64,000 nt of DNA from an uncultured Lachnospiraceae bacterium (GTDB taxonomy: Bacteria; Bacillota; Clostridia; Lachnospirales; Lachnospiraceae): contig CAJUDY010000006.1 of assembly GCA_910584945.1 (NCBI GenBank), forward strand, positions 1 to 64,000, in the 5' to 3' direction. Positions 47,913 through 57,056 of the stretch are shown here, in pieces. The notes beneath the pieces are model-generated. The model was not told where the DNA came from. It searched no databases and saw only the letters and a list, made by a program, of their open reading frames with translations. Numbering within the stretch: the stretch's first letter is position 1; each line of letters opens with the position of its first letter. The position numbers and the translations under genes are program-made.

Positions 47913-48597
47913 TAAAGTAATACCCAACTCCCCACTTGGTATGTACATACTTTGGTTCGCTTGGTTTCTGCTCGATCTTCTCCCGCAGACGCCGGATATG
48001 AACGTCTACCGTGCGCACATCGCCCGGATAGTCGTAGCCCCAGACGGCATTGAGCAGATGATCCCGGCTGTACACTTTGTTGGGATTTAAAGCCATCAGT
48101 TCCAGAAGATCGAATTCTTTCGCCGTCAGGTTGATCTCCCGTCCGGCGATGTTCAGCCTGCGGCTCTCGCAGTCCAGATGGAATTCTCCTTTGTTCACGA
48201 CTTTCCGGCTCTCCGTCTCCGGCGCCCTCTTCTTCGTCCGGCGCATGATCGCCTTGATCCGCGCCTTTACCTCCAGAATGTTGAACGGCTTCGTGATATA
48301 ATCGTCCGCGCCGTACTCCAGGCCCAGGATCTTGTCCATATCGTCGCCCTTGGCCGTCAGCATCACCACCGGAACACTGGAAAATTCCCGAAGCTGCTGG
48401 CACACCTCGAATCCGGTCAGCTTGGGAAGCATCACATCCAGAAGAATGATGTCATATTCATTCTCCCGCATCTTCTCAAGCGCCTCTTCTCCGTCATAGG
48501 CGCAGTCCACCTCCATTCCGTCCTGCTCCAGACTGAACCGAATTCCCTTCACGATCAGCTTTTCATCATCCACTACCAATACTTTCTGTCCCATCAT
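47905..48597 (-). CDS. walR: OmpR-family response regulator, WalR-like
   Basis: Receiver domain with acidic pocket VVDDEK, phospho-acceptor Asp53 in ILLDVMLPK and the Lys of ITKPF, joined to a winged-helix DNA-binding domain with VWGYDYPGDVRTVDVHIRRLREKI, of which only part is quoted. That segment is very close to WalR of other Firmicutes, the essential regulator of wall metabolism. Start is one of two adjacent ATGs at 48597 or 48594. Confidence 0.88.
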   Translation of the reverse strand: MMGQKVLVVDDEKLIVKGIRFSLEQDGMEVDCAYDGEEALEKMRENEYDIILLDVMLPKLTGFEVCQQLREFSSVPVVMLTAKGDDMDKILGLEYGADDYITKPFNILEVKARIKAIMRRTKKRAPETESRKVVNKGEFHLDCESRRLNIAGREINLTAKEFDLLELMALNPNKVYSRDHLLNAVWGYDYPGDVRTVDVHIRRLREKIEQKPSEPKYVHTKWGVGYYFNA

Positions 48598-48602
48598 CCA
48601 CC

Positions 48603-49061
48603 TCAATACACAATAATCTGATCCCGTATCTTTGAATAGATCCCTTCCTTAATTCCCGGAATCAGCATAAGATCTTCCTCTTTTGTAAATGGGCCGTTCT
48701 GCGTACGATACTCCACAATCGCCTTCGCTCTGGTCTCCCCGATACCGTTTAAGGTCATCAGTTCTTCCACGCCGGCTTTGTTGATATCCACCCTGCCGTC
48801 CGCGGCGATGCCGCCTTCCAAAGCCGCCCCGGAAGCTGATGCTTCCTCCGGGGCCGGAGGCGCTTTCTCCTCCGCTTCCTTCGTCATCTCCGAAGAACCT
48901 TCTGCTTCCTCCATGGGCAGTTCCTCACGGCACGAGAACTCCAGTTCTTCTTTATTTCCCAGCGAAAAACCACCCAGCGAGACACTGCATCCGCCCAGAC
49001 AGACCGCCGGAATGATCAGCAGCAAAGCCTGTGCGGTCCGTATCATTTTTTGATACTTCAT
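48603..49061 (-). CDS. comEA: Competence protein ComEA-like helix-hairpin-helix lipoprotein
   Basis: An N-terminal membrane segment ends at the lipobox-like CLGGC, followed by an acidic/Ala-rich linker and the ComEA helix-hairpin-helix DNA-binding domain (VDINKAGVEELMTLNGIGE, IVEYRTQNGPF, LMLIPGIKEGIYSKI). It binds incoming DNA and passes it to ComEC. The ATG at 49059-49061 gives the signal peptide directly. The gene precedes the WalRK-like pair with almost no gap. Confidence 0.9.
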   Translation of the reverse strand: MKYQKMIRTAQALLLIIPAVCLGGCSVSLGGFSLGNKEELEFSCREELPMEEAEGSSEMTKEAEEKAPPAPEEASASGAALEGGIAADGRVDINKAGVEELMTLNGIGETRAKAIVEYRTQNGPFTKEEDLMLIPGIKEGIYSKIRDQIIVY

Positions 49062-49105
49062 GCTTTTCTCCTCTCCGGAAGAAAAGTCATCCATGCCCTG
49101 TCTTT

Positions 49106-49134
49106 ATTGTAGCGGACTTACGTCGGAAACACAA
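49106..49134 (-). promoter_or_regulatory. Promoter for comEA and the downstream two-component genes
   Basis: On the minus strand a -35 TTGTGT (49129-49134), a 17-base spacer and a -10 TACAAT (49106-49111). It lies about 45 bases before the comEA start. Confidence 0.55.
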
Positions 49135-49152
49135 GAGCAATCTTCACTTTTG

Positions 49153-49587
49153 TCAGCTCTCCCATTCAAAAATCACGACTCCCGCCACGGCGATCAGAAG
49201 CCCCAGAAGCTTCCGCATGGAGAAGGGCGCTTTTTCTACGCCGAACATACCCAGAAGTTCCACCAGCCAGGAGATCGTAAGCTGAGCGATGACAATCAGC
49301 ATGGTCGCCTTTGCCGGCCCCAAAGTGGACATACTCTGAATCACCGTATAAGTGATAAACGCTCCGAAAAGCCCGCCCAGCATCACGTACTTCGGGCTGA
49401 CTTTCAAAAGCAGGGAAAAACTGCTCCGGTCAAAAGCCGCCCAGATCACAAGACAGGTCAAAAGAGCGGAAAACTGTACCCAGGACGCGGAAACCCACAC
49501 GCTGCTCTGCTTGGTCACTTCCGTGTTAAAGACGCCCTGCAGACTCATCAGGGCGCCGGAGATTAACGCAATAAAAATTCCAATCAT
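49153..49587 (-). CDS. DMT-superfamily transporter, YdcZ-type
   Basis: About 144 residues with five or so membrane segments, starting IGIFIALISGALMSLQGVFN, a pattern of the small DMT_YdcZ family. Members pump small molecules or act in pairs; the substrate is unknown. The ATG at 49585-49587 has a strong AAAGGAGGT site. It lies behind the orphan solute-binding protein gene on the same strand. Confidence 0.8.
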   Translation of the reverse strand: MIGIFIALISGALMSLQGVFNTEVTKQSSVWVSASWVQFSALLTCLVIWAAFDRSSFSLLLKVSPKYVMLGGLFGAFITYTVIQSMSTLGPAKATMLIVIAQLTISWLVELLGMFGVEKAPFSMRKLLGLLIAVAGVVIFEWES

Positions 49588-49654
49588 AAGGGGACCTCCT
49601 TTTGTACCAAAGTGTGCCCTTCTGATTGGAATTCTATACATGACGGTTTACATA

Positions 49655-51070
49655 TCAGTTAAGCTGCTCTCTTAAAAGTTCCAGAAAACGTCCGGTTTCC
49701 TCTCCGGCGTCCGCACCTCTCCAGATATCTGCCAGAACCACCTCCAACTGAAGCCACAGATTCGACAGTTCCATAATCTTCGGAACCTCCGCCGCCTTTT
49801 CATAGGCCTCATACACTGCCGCATGCTCACTTTTTGGCTCTTCCGCCTGCTTCTCTTCTCCGCCCAGAAGCCGCTCATACAAAGACGTATAGCCCAGGAA
49901 GGACCTTTGTTCTTCCTTCGCCCCGGATATACCGGTGAGAAGCCCTTTGCAGGCCGTCAGCTTGCCGGCTTCCCCGTAAAGCTGATCCGCCCGCTCCTCC
50001 GTCAGATAACGGGCGCAGGCCTTTGCCGCTTCCACATTGGAAGAATACGGGTTCACCACCACTCCGTTCGTCACGGACAAGCCCCGGGAGTCCAGCGCAT
50101 CTGTAAGCGCCGGCAGAGGCGCCACCTGATAAAACAGCTGGTAATCAAGACTCTCTGTAACCTCTTCTCCGTCTTCTTTGATCACGGTCCGCTCCGCAGG
50201 ATACTCCGGAATCTCCCCTGCCTGTACCGCCCGGTCAAGCTCCGCCAGCATGGGTACATTGACAATAGTAAAGACCGTTCTGCCGTCGATAAATTCCCGG
50301 ATCACCTCCTCGGAAGTCACCGTGTCCGCATCGATAGCAAAAAAGCCGTTCAGGCTCTGATAATAATTCATACACTCTGTGACCTTCTCAAGGTCCATGG
50401 ACACCTGACTTTTATCGTCTCCGCTTGGCCCGCCCAGATTCGTGTAAGCTCCCAGGAACATATAGTTGTCAATCACATCTGCCACATTCCATTTGAAGAT
50501 ATTTTCCACCCGCTCCGTCATCTCGTCGGCCTCAAAATTCTCCGCATAGTTCAGAATGTCTTCGATATTGGAAGGAACCTCCTGATCCTCCACGTAGTAA
50601 CGGTTGTACAGCATCACGCAGGTCTCAATATAGAAGGGCCAGGCCACAGGTTTTCCGTCATAAGTCACTGCCTGCACAGCCTTTTCGGAATAGGTCCCCG
50701 CCAGATCTTCGTCTGTCACCGGCGTGGTAAGCCCGGCCAGGGCCGCCTTTTCCAGAAGGGCGCTGGAAGCCACATAGACATCCGGTCCTTCCATCTCTTC
50801 CGCCACGGACTTTTCACAGATTTTTTCGATATAATCCACTTCCGAAACAAGTTCTGCCTGTACTTCCACCCGATATCTTGCCGCCACCTCAGAAGCGGCA
50901 GCCTCCATATAGGACTGAATGTCTGGATCTGTGTACCAGATCAGAAGCGGCTCTTCCACAACGATCTCTTCTTCCTTAGGCGGACGGTCTTTCATCCCCA
51001 CATGTATCATCTGCGCCCCCAGAAGCAGCACCAGCAGCACTGCGAATATTCTCTGGTATTTTTTTATCAT
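49655..51070 (-). CDS. Extracellular solute-binding protein without a lipobox
   Basis: A 471-residue periplasmic-binding-protein-like protein of the sugar ABC type (LIWYTDPDIQSYMEAA, DGKPVAWPFYIETC, VNVPMLAELDRA, ARYLTEERADQLY). The N-terminal hydrophobic segment has no Cys in the first 80 residues, so it is more likely held by a signal anchor than by lipid. No permease or ATPase gene is adjacent. It follows argD by 12 bases, so it may be transcribed with the arginine genes. Confidence 0.8.
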   Translation of the reverse strand: MIKKYQRIFAVLLVLLLGAQMIHVGMKDRPPKEEEIVVEEPLLIWYTDPDIQSYMEAAASEVAARYRVEVQAELVSEVDYIEKICEKSVAEEMEGPDVYVASSALLEKAALAGLTTPVTDEDLAGTYSEKAVQAVTYDGKPVAWPFYIETCVMLYNRYYVEDQEVPSNIEDILNYAENFEADEMTERVENIFKWNVADVIDNYMFLGAYTNLGGPSGDDKSQVSMDLEKVTECMNYYQSLNGFFAIDADTVTSEEVIREFIDGRTVFTIVNVPMLAELDRAVQAGEIPEYPAERTVIKEDGEEVTESLDYQLFYQVAPLPALTDALDSRGLSVTNGVVVNPYSSNVEAAKACARYLTEERADQLYGEAGKLTACKGLLTGISGAKEEQRSFLGYTSLYERLLGGEEKQAEEPKSEHAAVYEAYEKAAEVPKIMELSNLWLQLEVVLADIWRGADAGEETGRFLELLREQLN

Positions 51071-51082
51071 GTTGCTTCCTTT

Positions 51083-52267
51083 CTAAAAGGATTTTATAAG
51101 CCTTTCCACCATAAGATCCACATCTTCTTTTGTGATCACCAGGGGCGGGACAAAGCGCAGCACATTGCCGCCCGCCGTCATTACGATCAGTCCGTTTTCA
51201 AGCGCCCGCACCACAATCTCGCCCACCGGTCTGCCATCGACTTCCAGACCCTGGATCATGCCCTTTCCCCGGCGTTCCTTCAGAAAATCGTACTTTTTCA
51301 CCAGGGCGTCAAGCTTCTCCGTCAGATAGGCGCCGACCGTACGGACATTTTCCAGAATATGCTCTTCCTCATACAGATCGAACACCTTGCTGACCGCCGC
51401 GCAGACGAAGGGATTCCCCCCATAGGTGGTGCCGTGATCTCCCGGCTTCAAGGAGCCCTCCGCTGCCTTTTCTCCCAGCACAAAAGCGCCCACCGGCACC
51501 CCGCAGCCGATGGCCTTGGCGCAGGTCATGATATCCGGCATCACGCCGTACTCCTGCCAGGCGAACATATAGCCGGTCCTGCCCATGCCGCACTGGATCT
51601 CATCCAGGATCAGCAGGAGGTCATGCTCCTCGCACAACGCCTTTACGCCCTTTAAAAACGCTTCCGTCGCCGGATAGATCCCGCCCTCTCCCTGGACCGT
51701 CTCCAGGATGATGGCGCAGGTCTTGTCTGTGATCTGCGCTTTCACACTGTCAAGAGCATTGTAATCCGCAAAGCGGATTCCCGGAAGCAGCGGACGGAAC
51801 GGGATCTGATAATGTTCGTTCCCCGTCACCGACAAAGCCCCCAGGCTTCTCCCGTGGAACGAATGATTCATGGCGATGATCTCATGATCCGCCTTCCCGT
51901 CTCTTTCATAAGCGTACTTTTTCGCTGCTTTCAGGGCGCCCTCGATGGCCTCGGTCCCGCTGTTGGTAAAGAACACTTTGGACATGCCGCTGGCCTTCAC
52001 CACCTTCTCTGCCGCCTCCATCATGGGTACAGAATAATACAGGTTGGAAATATGGGTCAGCTTGTCAATCTGATCTTTCAATGCCCGGGTATATGCTTTA
52101 TTGTTGTAACCCAGGGACTGTACCGCGATTCCCGCTCCAAAGTCCAGATACTCCTTTCCGTCTACATCATACAGACGGACACCCTCTCCGTGGTCAAATA
52201 CAACCGGATACCGGTTGTAGGTATGTAAGACCGCTTCCTCTGCTTTTTCAATATATACATTACTCAT
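51083..52267 (-). CDS. argD: Acetylornithine aminotransferase
   Basis: PLP enzyme for the fourth step of ornithine synthesis. The 394-residue protein has [13 protein letters not shown], with the conserved Asp, and the PLP-binding Lys in [10 protein letters not shown], plus GTTYGGNPF. Overlaps argB by 8 bases. Last arg gene of the operon. Confidence 0.95.
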   Translation of the reverse strand: MSNVYIEKAEEAVLHTYNRYPVVFDHGEGVRLYDVDGKEYLDFGAGIAVQSLGYNNKAYTRALKDQIDKLTHISNLYYSVPMMEAAEKVVKASGMSKVFFTNSGTEAIEGALKAAKKYAYERDGKADHEIIAMNHSFHGRSLGALSVTGNEHYQIPFRPLLPGIRFADYNALDSVKAQITDKTCAIILETVQGEGGIYPATEAFLKGVKALCEEHDLLLILDEIQCGMGRTGYMFAWQEYGVMPDIMTCAKAIGCGVPVGAFVLGEKAAEGSLKPGDHGTTYGGNPFVCAAVSKVFDLYEEEHILENVRTVGAYLTEKLDALVKKYDFLKERRGKGMIQGLEVDGRPVGEIVVRALENGLIVMTAGGNVLRFVPPLVITKEDVDLMVERLIKSF

Positions 52268-53156
52268 GATAGAATTTCTCCTCTCCGTCTCCTACGATCG
52301 CCGTACCGATTCCTTTGTTAGAAAATACTTCCAGCAGAATACTGTGCATGATCCGCCCATCCATAATATGCACTCTGGACACGCCGGCCTCAATGGCCTC
52401 GATACAGTTCCCAAGCTTCGGCAGCATGCCGCCGCCGATGGTGCCGCCTTCCAAGAGCTTCTTCGCGTCGCTGACTGTGATCTCGGAGATCAGGGAATCC
52501 TTATCCTCAAAATCCCGGTACACGCCTTCAATATCCGTCAAAAATGCCAGCTTCTCCGCCTTCACCGCCCGGGCGATGGCGCAGGCCGCGTCGTCCGCAT
52601 TGATATTGTAGGTCTGGAAATGTTCATCCAGTCCCACCGGACAGACAATCGGAAGAAAATCTTTCTCCAGCAGATCGTAAAGGATCTTGGGATTGACCTT
52701 CGTGATCTCTCCCACATAGCCGATGTCCTGTCCTTCCGAATACTTCTTTTCCACCTTCAGAAGCCCGCCGTCCTTGCCGCTGATGCCCACAGCTTTGACT
52801 CCCAGCTCCTGGACCATGGTCACAAGGCCCTTGTTCACCCGGCCCAGCACCATCTCCGCAATCTCCATGGTATCTTCGTCAGTGACCCGGAGGCCGTTCA
52901 CAAACCGGGGCTCCATGCCCACTTTTCCAACCCATTTGCTGATCTCCTTGCCGCCTCCATGTACGATAATGGGCTTGAAGCCGACCAGTTTTAAAAGGGT
53001 CACATCGCTAATCACGCTTTTTTTCAAGGTCTCGTCCACCATGGCGCTGCCGCCGTACTTGACCACGATGATCTTCCGGTTAAATCTCTGAATGTAGGGG
53101 AGCGCCTCCACCAGAACGGCGGCTTTCTCCAGATACTTTTCTGTGTCTTCTCTCAT
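52260..53156 (-). CDS. argB: Acetylglutamate kinase
   Basis: Phosphorylates N-acetylglutamate, the feedback-controlled step in many bacteria. Landmarks: [20 protein letters not shown], the [11 protein letters not shown] segment, and the C-terminal [12 protein letters not shown]. 298 residues, normal length. Its own promoter is visible in the 174-base gap upstream (53275-53303). Confidence 0.96.
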   Translation of the reverse strand: MREDTEKYLEKAAVLVEALPYIQRFNRKIIVVKYGGSAMVDETLKKSVISDVTLLKLVGFKPIIVHGGGKEISKWVGKVGMEPRFVNGLRVTDEDTMEIAEMVLGRVNKGLVTMVQELGVKAVGISGKDGGLLKVEKKYSEGQDIGYVGEITKVNPKILYDLLEKDFLPIVCPVGLDEHFQTYNINADDAACAIARAVKAEKLAFLTDIEGVYRDFEDKDSLISEITVSDAKKLLEGGTIGGGMLPKLGNCIEAIEAGVSRVHIMDGRIMHSILLEVFSNKGIGTAIVGDGEEKFYHE

Positions 53157-53274
53157 AATCTCTTACCCCTGTTTAAGTTCCGCATCCGCCCTCACTTCGT
53201 TCCGTAAAATCCTTCCGGGGCTGCATTCGGACAGATGCTATTTTTCACTCTTTCCCTGACACGATCTCCCTGCT

Positions 53275-53303
53275 ACTATATAACAGGATGACAGAAACCG
53301 CAA
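53275..53303 (-). promoter_or_regulatory. Internal promoter for argB-argD
   Basis: On the minus strand a -35 TTGCGG (53298-53303), a 17-base spacer and a -10 TATAGT (53275-53280) lie in the gap between the MreB-like gene and argB. argB and argD may therefore be expressed apart from the first half of the operon. Confidence 0.55.
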
Positions 53304-53330
53304 CTGCATTCATGCCGGGTCTCTTTCCTT

Positions 53331-53921
53331 TTATCGTTCCCGCCGGGCGTCTTCCAAGAGTTCCAGGACCCTGTCCGCCGGGATTCCTTCTTGTCCGGCA
53401 TACGAGAGGACCTGTAAAAGGGCCTCCTTCACATAACGCTCCGGCTCTTCTTTTGTAATCTCAATGGTAATCTTGTATTTTCGGGATACGTCCGGATATT
53501 TTTCCGCCATTTCTCTCAGATACTGCTCCATGGGCATCTCAAAAAGCAGAACATTTCTTGCCCCTGACTGGAACATGGCGTCTTCCAGCGCCTTTTTCTC
53601 CACAATCGTGATCCCTTTTGGCACCCTGACGGCGATGAAAGGCTTCAGAAGCGGCTTCTTTCCAAGTGCCCTGCGAAGCAGTTCCGCGAACATGTATTCC
53701 GCCTCCGGATAATCGGCAATGATCCCCTGCCGAAGAGGGGACATCACACGAATCTCCCCCGGGGACCGGTCCTTCAGCGCTTCCGCTTCCGTCCCCACAG
53801 CCACCACTTTCCCGCTTAAGGATTCCACCGCGATCAACGACTTTTCTTTCAGCACCACGCCTCTGCCCTGTATGTGAATGGTAATATCCGCCGGCTCCCA
53901 CTGTTTTACATCCGTTGGCAT
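53331..53921 (-). CDS. Truncated MreB-like protein in the arginine operon
   Basis: A 196-residue protein. Residues about 11-130 line up with the first part of MreB/Mbl: ADITIHIQGRGVVLKEKS, then GKVVAVGTEA, SPGEIRVMSPLRQGIIADY, VRVPKGITIVEKKALEDA and an EMP where MreB has EEP. The phosphate-1 loop (DLGTAN) is replaced by QWEPAD, and nothing beyond the first third of MreB remains, so the ATP site is absent. The last 60 residues are a helical tail rich in Glu and Arg. Tightly placed between argJ and argB. Function unknown. Confidence 0.75.
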   Translation of the reverse strand: MPTDVKQWEPADITIHIQGRGVVLKEKSLIAVESLSGKVVAVGTEAEALKDRSPGEIRVMSPLRQGIIADYPEAEYMFAELLRRALGKKPLLKPFIAVRVPKGITIVEKKALEDAMFQSGARNVLLFEMPMEQYLREMAEKYPDVSRKYKITIEITKEEPERYVKEALLQVLSYAGQEGIPADRVLELLEDARRER

Positions 53922-53924
53922 CTG

Positions 53925-55148
53925 TCAGCTCCTGTAGTCTGCGTTGATATTCACGTATTCATGGGTCAGATCACAGCCCCAGGCGGTAGCTTCGGCCTCT
54001 CCCATCTTGAGATCCGCAATGGCCGTCACATGCTCCTCTGAGAGGATCTTCGTCGCCAGCTCCTCGCTGTATCCGGTGGACACGCCGTCCTCGATGATCT
54101 TCAACTTTCCGGCTGCGCTCTCAAAATACAGATCCATCCGATCCGGGTCGAACAATGCGCCGGAGTAACCCATGGCGCAGAGAATCCGGCCCCAGTTGGC
54201 GTCGTGTCCGTAGATGGCCGCCTTGGTAAGGCTGGAGGTGATGACAGATTTGCTGAGCGTCACCGCCTGTTCTTTGCTCTCTGCTCCCACCACCTTTACT
54301 TCAAAGAGGCAGGTGGCTCCCTCTCCGTCGCCGGCAATCTTCTTCGCCAGCTCCGTGTTGACGTAATTCAGCGCTTCTTTGAACGCTTTATAATTCTCAT
54401 CCTCTTTGTCGATCACCGGGTTTTCCGCCATGCCGTTGGCCAGCAAAAGCACCGTGTCGTTGGTGGAGGTGTCTCCGTCCACAGAAACCATATTATAGGT
54501 ATCCTTGATGTCCTCACTTAAGACTTTCTGCAACATTTCCTTCGTGATGGCCGCGTCCGTGGTCACAAAGCTGAGCATGGTGCACATGTTTGGGTGAATC
54601 ATGCCAGAGCCTTTGCACATGCCGCCCACTGTTACCGTTTTTCCGCCGATCTCCACCTGTGCCGCCGCGTATTTGGGCTTCGTATCCGTGGTCATGATCG
54701 CCTTTGCCGCCTCCAGACCGGCCTCCTCCGTATCCGATTTCGCGTTCACCAGAAGGGCGACTCCGTCCCGTATCCGATCGATCGGAAGCTGCATCCCGAT
54801 CACTCCCGTAGACGCCACCAGCACCGAAGATACCGGGATGCTAAGCAGCCGCTCCGCCGCCTGAGCTGTCTGCTCACAGTATCCATAGCCCTCCGCTCCG
54901 GTGCAGGCGTTGGCGATGCCAGAATTGATCACCACCGCATGGACCTTTTCAGAATTTTTAACAATCTCCTGGTCCCACTTCACCGGCGCCGCCTTGACCA
55001 CATTGGTCGTAAAGGTTCCCGCCGCCACGCAGGGCGCCTCACTGTAGACCAGCGCCATATCCGTCCGGTCCTGATACTTAATCTGTGCCTTTGCCGCCGC
55101 CGCTTCAAACCCCCTGGAGGCTGTGACGCCGCCGTTTATGATCTTCAT
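53925..55148 (-). CDS. argJ: Bifunctional ornithine acetyltransferase / N-acetylglutamate synthase
   Basis: Recycles the acetyl group between acetylornithine and glutamate, and can also start the pathway. The conserved ATMLSFV-like segment (MCTMLSFVTTDA), with Thr at the autocleavage site, and GGKTVTVGGMCKGSGMI are present. The ATG at 55148 gives the family N-terminus MKIINGG. Follows the GNAT gene with a 3-base gap. Confidence 0.95.
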   Translation of the reverse strand: MKIINGGVTASRGFEAAAAKAQIKYQDRTDMALVYSEAPCVAAGTFTTNVVKAAPVKWDQEIVKNSEKVHAVVINSGIANACTGAEGYGYCEQTAQAAERLLSIPVSSVLVASTGVIGMQLPIDRIRDGVALLVNAKSDTEEAGLEAAKAIMTTDTKPKYAAAQVEIGGKTVTVGGMCKGSGMIHPNMCTMLSFVTTDAAITKEMLQKVLSEDIKDTYNMVSVDGDTSTNDTVLLLANGMAENPVIDKEDENYKAFKEALNYVNTELAKKIAGDGEGATCLFEVKVVGAESKEQAVTLSKSVITSSLTKAAIYGHDANWGRILCAMGYSGALFDPDRMDLYFESAAGKLKIIEDGVSTGYSEELATKILSEEHVTAIADLKMGEAEATAWGCDLTHEYVNINADYRS

Positions 55149-55154
55149 CATGTA

Positions 55155-55607
55155 TTATTCCTCCTCAATAAATGCCGTTATATTTTTCTCATTAAGCGTA
55201 AAATCATAATAATTGAGATCCTGGCGCTTCGTCCATCCGATCTTGTTCCAGAAGGCGTTTCCGATATCATTCCTGGTAAATGCGATCAGGCTGACCTTGT
55301 TAATCTCTTCCTTTTTCAAGGCTTCCATGCAGGCGACTACCATCGCTTTTCCGACGCCCTTCCTCCGATAGCCCTTCCGCACGCAGACATGATACAGACA
55401 GCCCCGCCGACCGTCATGGCCGCAAAGGATGACTCCGATCAGCAGCTCCCCCTCCCAGGCCGTGATGCTGGTGGTCGGATTCCGCCTCAGAAAACGCTCG
55501 ATTCCCTCCCTGGAATCATCCATGCTCCGGATTCCAAATCCCTTGATCGTCCTCCAAAGCCCGTATATCTTCTCATAATCCTCAATCGTCATCACACGAA
55601 TATCCAT
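55155..55607 (-). CDS. GNAT-family N-acetyltransferase in the arginine operon
   Basis: A 150-residue acetyltransferase with the acetyl-CoA motif VRKGYRRKGVGKAMV and an upstream CGHDGRRGCLYH segment. Its place between argC and argJ suggests a link to acetylglutamate supply, but argJ is already of the bifunctional type, so this may be a short N-acetylglutamate synthase or an enzyme with another substrate. Confidence 0.75.
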   Translation of the reverse strand: MDIRVMTIEDYEKIYGLWRTIKGFGIRSMDDSREGIERFLRRNPTTSITAWEGELLIGVILCGHDGRRGCLYHVCVRKGYRRKGVGKAMVVACMEALKKEEINKVSLIAFTRNDIGNAFWNKIGWTKRQDLNYYDFTLNEKNITAFIEEE

Positions 55608-55669
55608 CGTCTGTATTCACTCCTAACTTTCTACCTGTCCCCGGTAGGCGTCCGGATGTCCAATCTATA

Positions 55670-56710
55670 TCAGGGAAACACCGGCACCATCCGCAGTCCT
55701 TCCGCCTCGTCCACTCCGAACATCAGGTTCATATTCTGCACCGCCTGACCCGCCGCGCCTTTCACCAGATTGTCCATGGCGCCCATCATAATGATACGGT
55801 TTGTCCTCGGATCGATCTTGAAGTTCACGTCCACAAAGTTACTGCCTTCCACCCACCGGGTCTGGGGGCAAAGATCCTTCTCCAGCATCCGGACAAAAAA
55901 TTCCTTTTCATAATAACGGTCATACGCCGTCTTCACTTCTTCATAAGCAACGTCTTTCTTCAAAGAAGCATAAGCCGTCACCAGGATGCCCCTCTGCATG
56001 GGCACCAGATGAGGCGTGAAATTGATGAGCACCGGTTCTCCTGCTGCCAGCGACAACTGCTCCTCGATCTCCGGCGTGTGCCGGTGGCCCGCCACCCCGT
56101 AAGCTTTGATATTCTCATTCACCTCGCAGAACAGATTGTCCACCTTCGCCCCGCGGCCCGCGCCGGAAGTCCCGGACTTGGCGTCGATGATCAGCGTGCC
56201 CGGATCAATCAACCCTTCTTTCACCAGCGGATAGACCGACAGGAAACTGCAGGTAGGATAACAGCCCGGATTAGCGATGAGCCTTGCCTTCTTTACCGCC
56301 TCCCGGTTGAGCTCGCAAAGTCCATAGACCGCTTCTTCTATATATTGCGGAGCTTTGTGCTCGATCCCGTACCATTTCTCATAGACGCTCACATCCTTGA
56401 TCCGAAAGTCCGCGCTCAGATCAATGATCTTTACTTTCTGCAAGATCTCCTCATTTACAAGAGAAGCGCACAGTCCCTGGGGCGTCGCCGTAAAGATCAC
56501 GTCCACCTGTTTTGCCATCTCTTCCATATTGTCATCCAGACAGGTATCGTTCACCAGCTGGAACATATTCTGGTAAATCTTCGCGTACTTCTGATCCACA
56601 TAGCTTCTGGAGCCGTACCACACAATCTTCGCCTCTCTATGTCCCAAAAGCAGCCGCACCAGCTCTCCGCCGGCATATCCTGTCGCTCCGATAATTCCTA
56701 CCTTGATCAT
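55670..56710 (-). CDS. argC: N-acetyl-gamma-glutamyl-phosphate reductase
   Basis: NADPH-dependent reductase for the third step of arginine synthesis. IIGATGYAGGELVRLL is the cofactor fold and NPGCYPT holds the active-site Cys. The start at 56710 has a GAGGAGG site and gives 346 residues; the frame is open upstream but lacks a start signal. First gene of the operon, with its promoter at 56835-56863. Confidence 0.95.
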   Translation of the reverse strand: MIKVGIIGATGYAGGELVRLLLGHREAKIVWYGSRSYVDQKYAKIYQNMFQLVNDTCLDDNMEEMAKQVDVIFTATPQGLCASLVNEEILQKVKIIDLSADFRIKDVSVYEKWYGIEHKAPQYIEEAVYGLCELNREAVKKARLIANPGCYPTCSFLSVYPLVKEGLIDPGTLIIDAKSGTSGAGRGAKVDNLFCEVNENIKAYGVAGHRHTPEIEEQLSLAAGEPVLINFTPHLVPMQRGILVTAYASLKKDVAYEEVKTAYDRYYEKEFFVRMLEKDLCPQTRWVEGSNFVDVNFKIDPRTNRIIMMGAMDNLVKGAAGQAVQNMNLMFGVDEAEGLRMVPVFP

Positions 56711-56834
56711 CTTCTGCCTCCTCAGAGTTTTTACATTATGATTTCCCGGACGCCGGGCGCGGGCAGACAATCCTTCCACACCCGGCTGGATGTTGATTAT
56801 TCTAAAAAACCGCCCATAATCGCAACTGTTTCTT

Positions 56835-56863
56835 ATCATATAACAAATTCCTTAGCCATGCAA
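56835..56863 (-). promoter_or_regulatory. Promoter for the argC operon
   Basis: On the minus strand a -35 TTGCAT (56858-56863), a 17-base spacer and a -10 TATGAT (56835-56840). The -35 box is inside the octamer ACTTGCAT, also found at the argG promoter, which suggests shared control. Confidence 0.65.
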
Positions 56864-56888
56864 GTTCTTTTATTGGCCAACACCCAAC

Positions 56889-57034
56889 CCGGTATAGGCA
56901 GATGATCCTTCCAGATCCATGGAAGGGCGCCGGTCCTAAGGGTGCGTCTTTTGCACCCTTAGGACCGCTGCATCCCTTCCCTTAAGCGAAAGCGGGGTCT
57001 GGAAGGATTGTCTGCCTGTGCCGGACGTCCGTCC
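56889..57034. repeat. Intergenic hairpin-family repeat, copy 4 (full element)
   Basis: Outer arms from CCGGTATAGGCAGATGATCC (56889) pair with GGATTGTCTGCC...GCCGG (to 57024). The inner module GGAAGGGCGCCGGTCCTAAG (56921 on) pairs with its partner up to 56980 around a short GTCTTTT loop. The tail ACGTCC matches the family. It sits between the divergent argC and argG promoters. Confidence 0.8.
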
Positions 57035-57056
57035 TTCGTCAAATTCTTTCCCGGAT

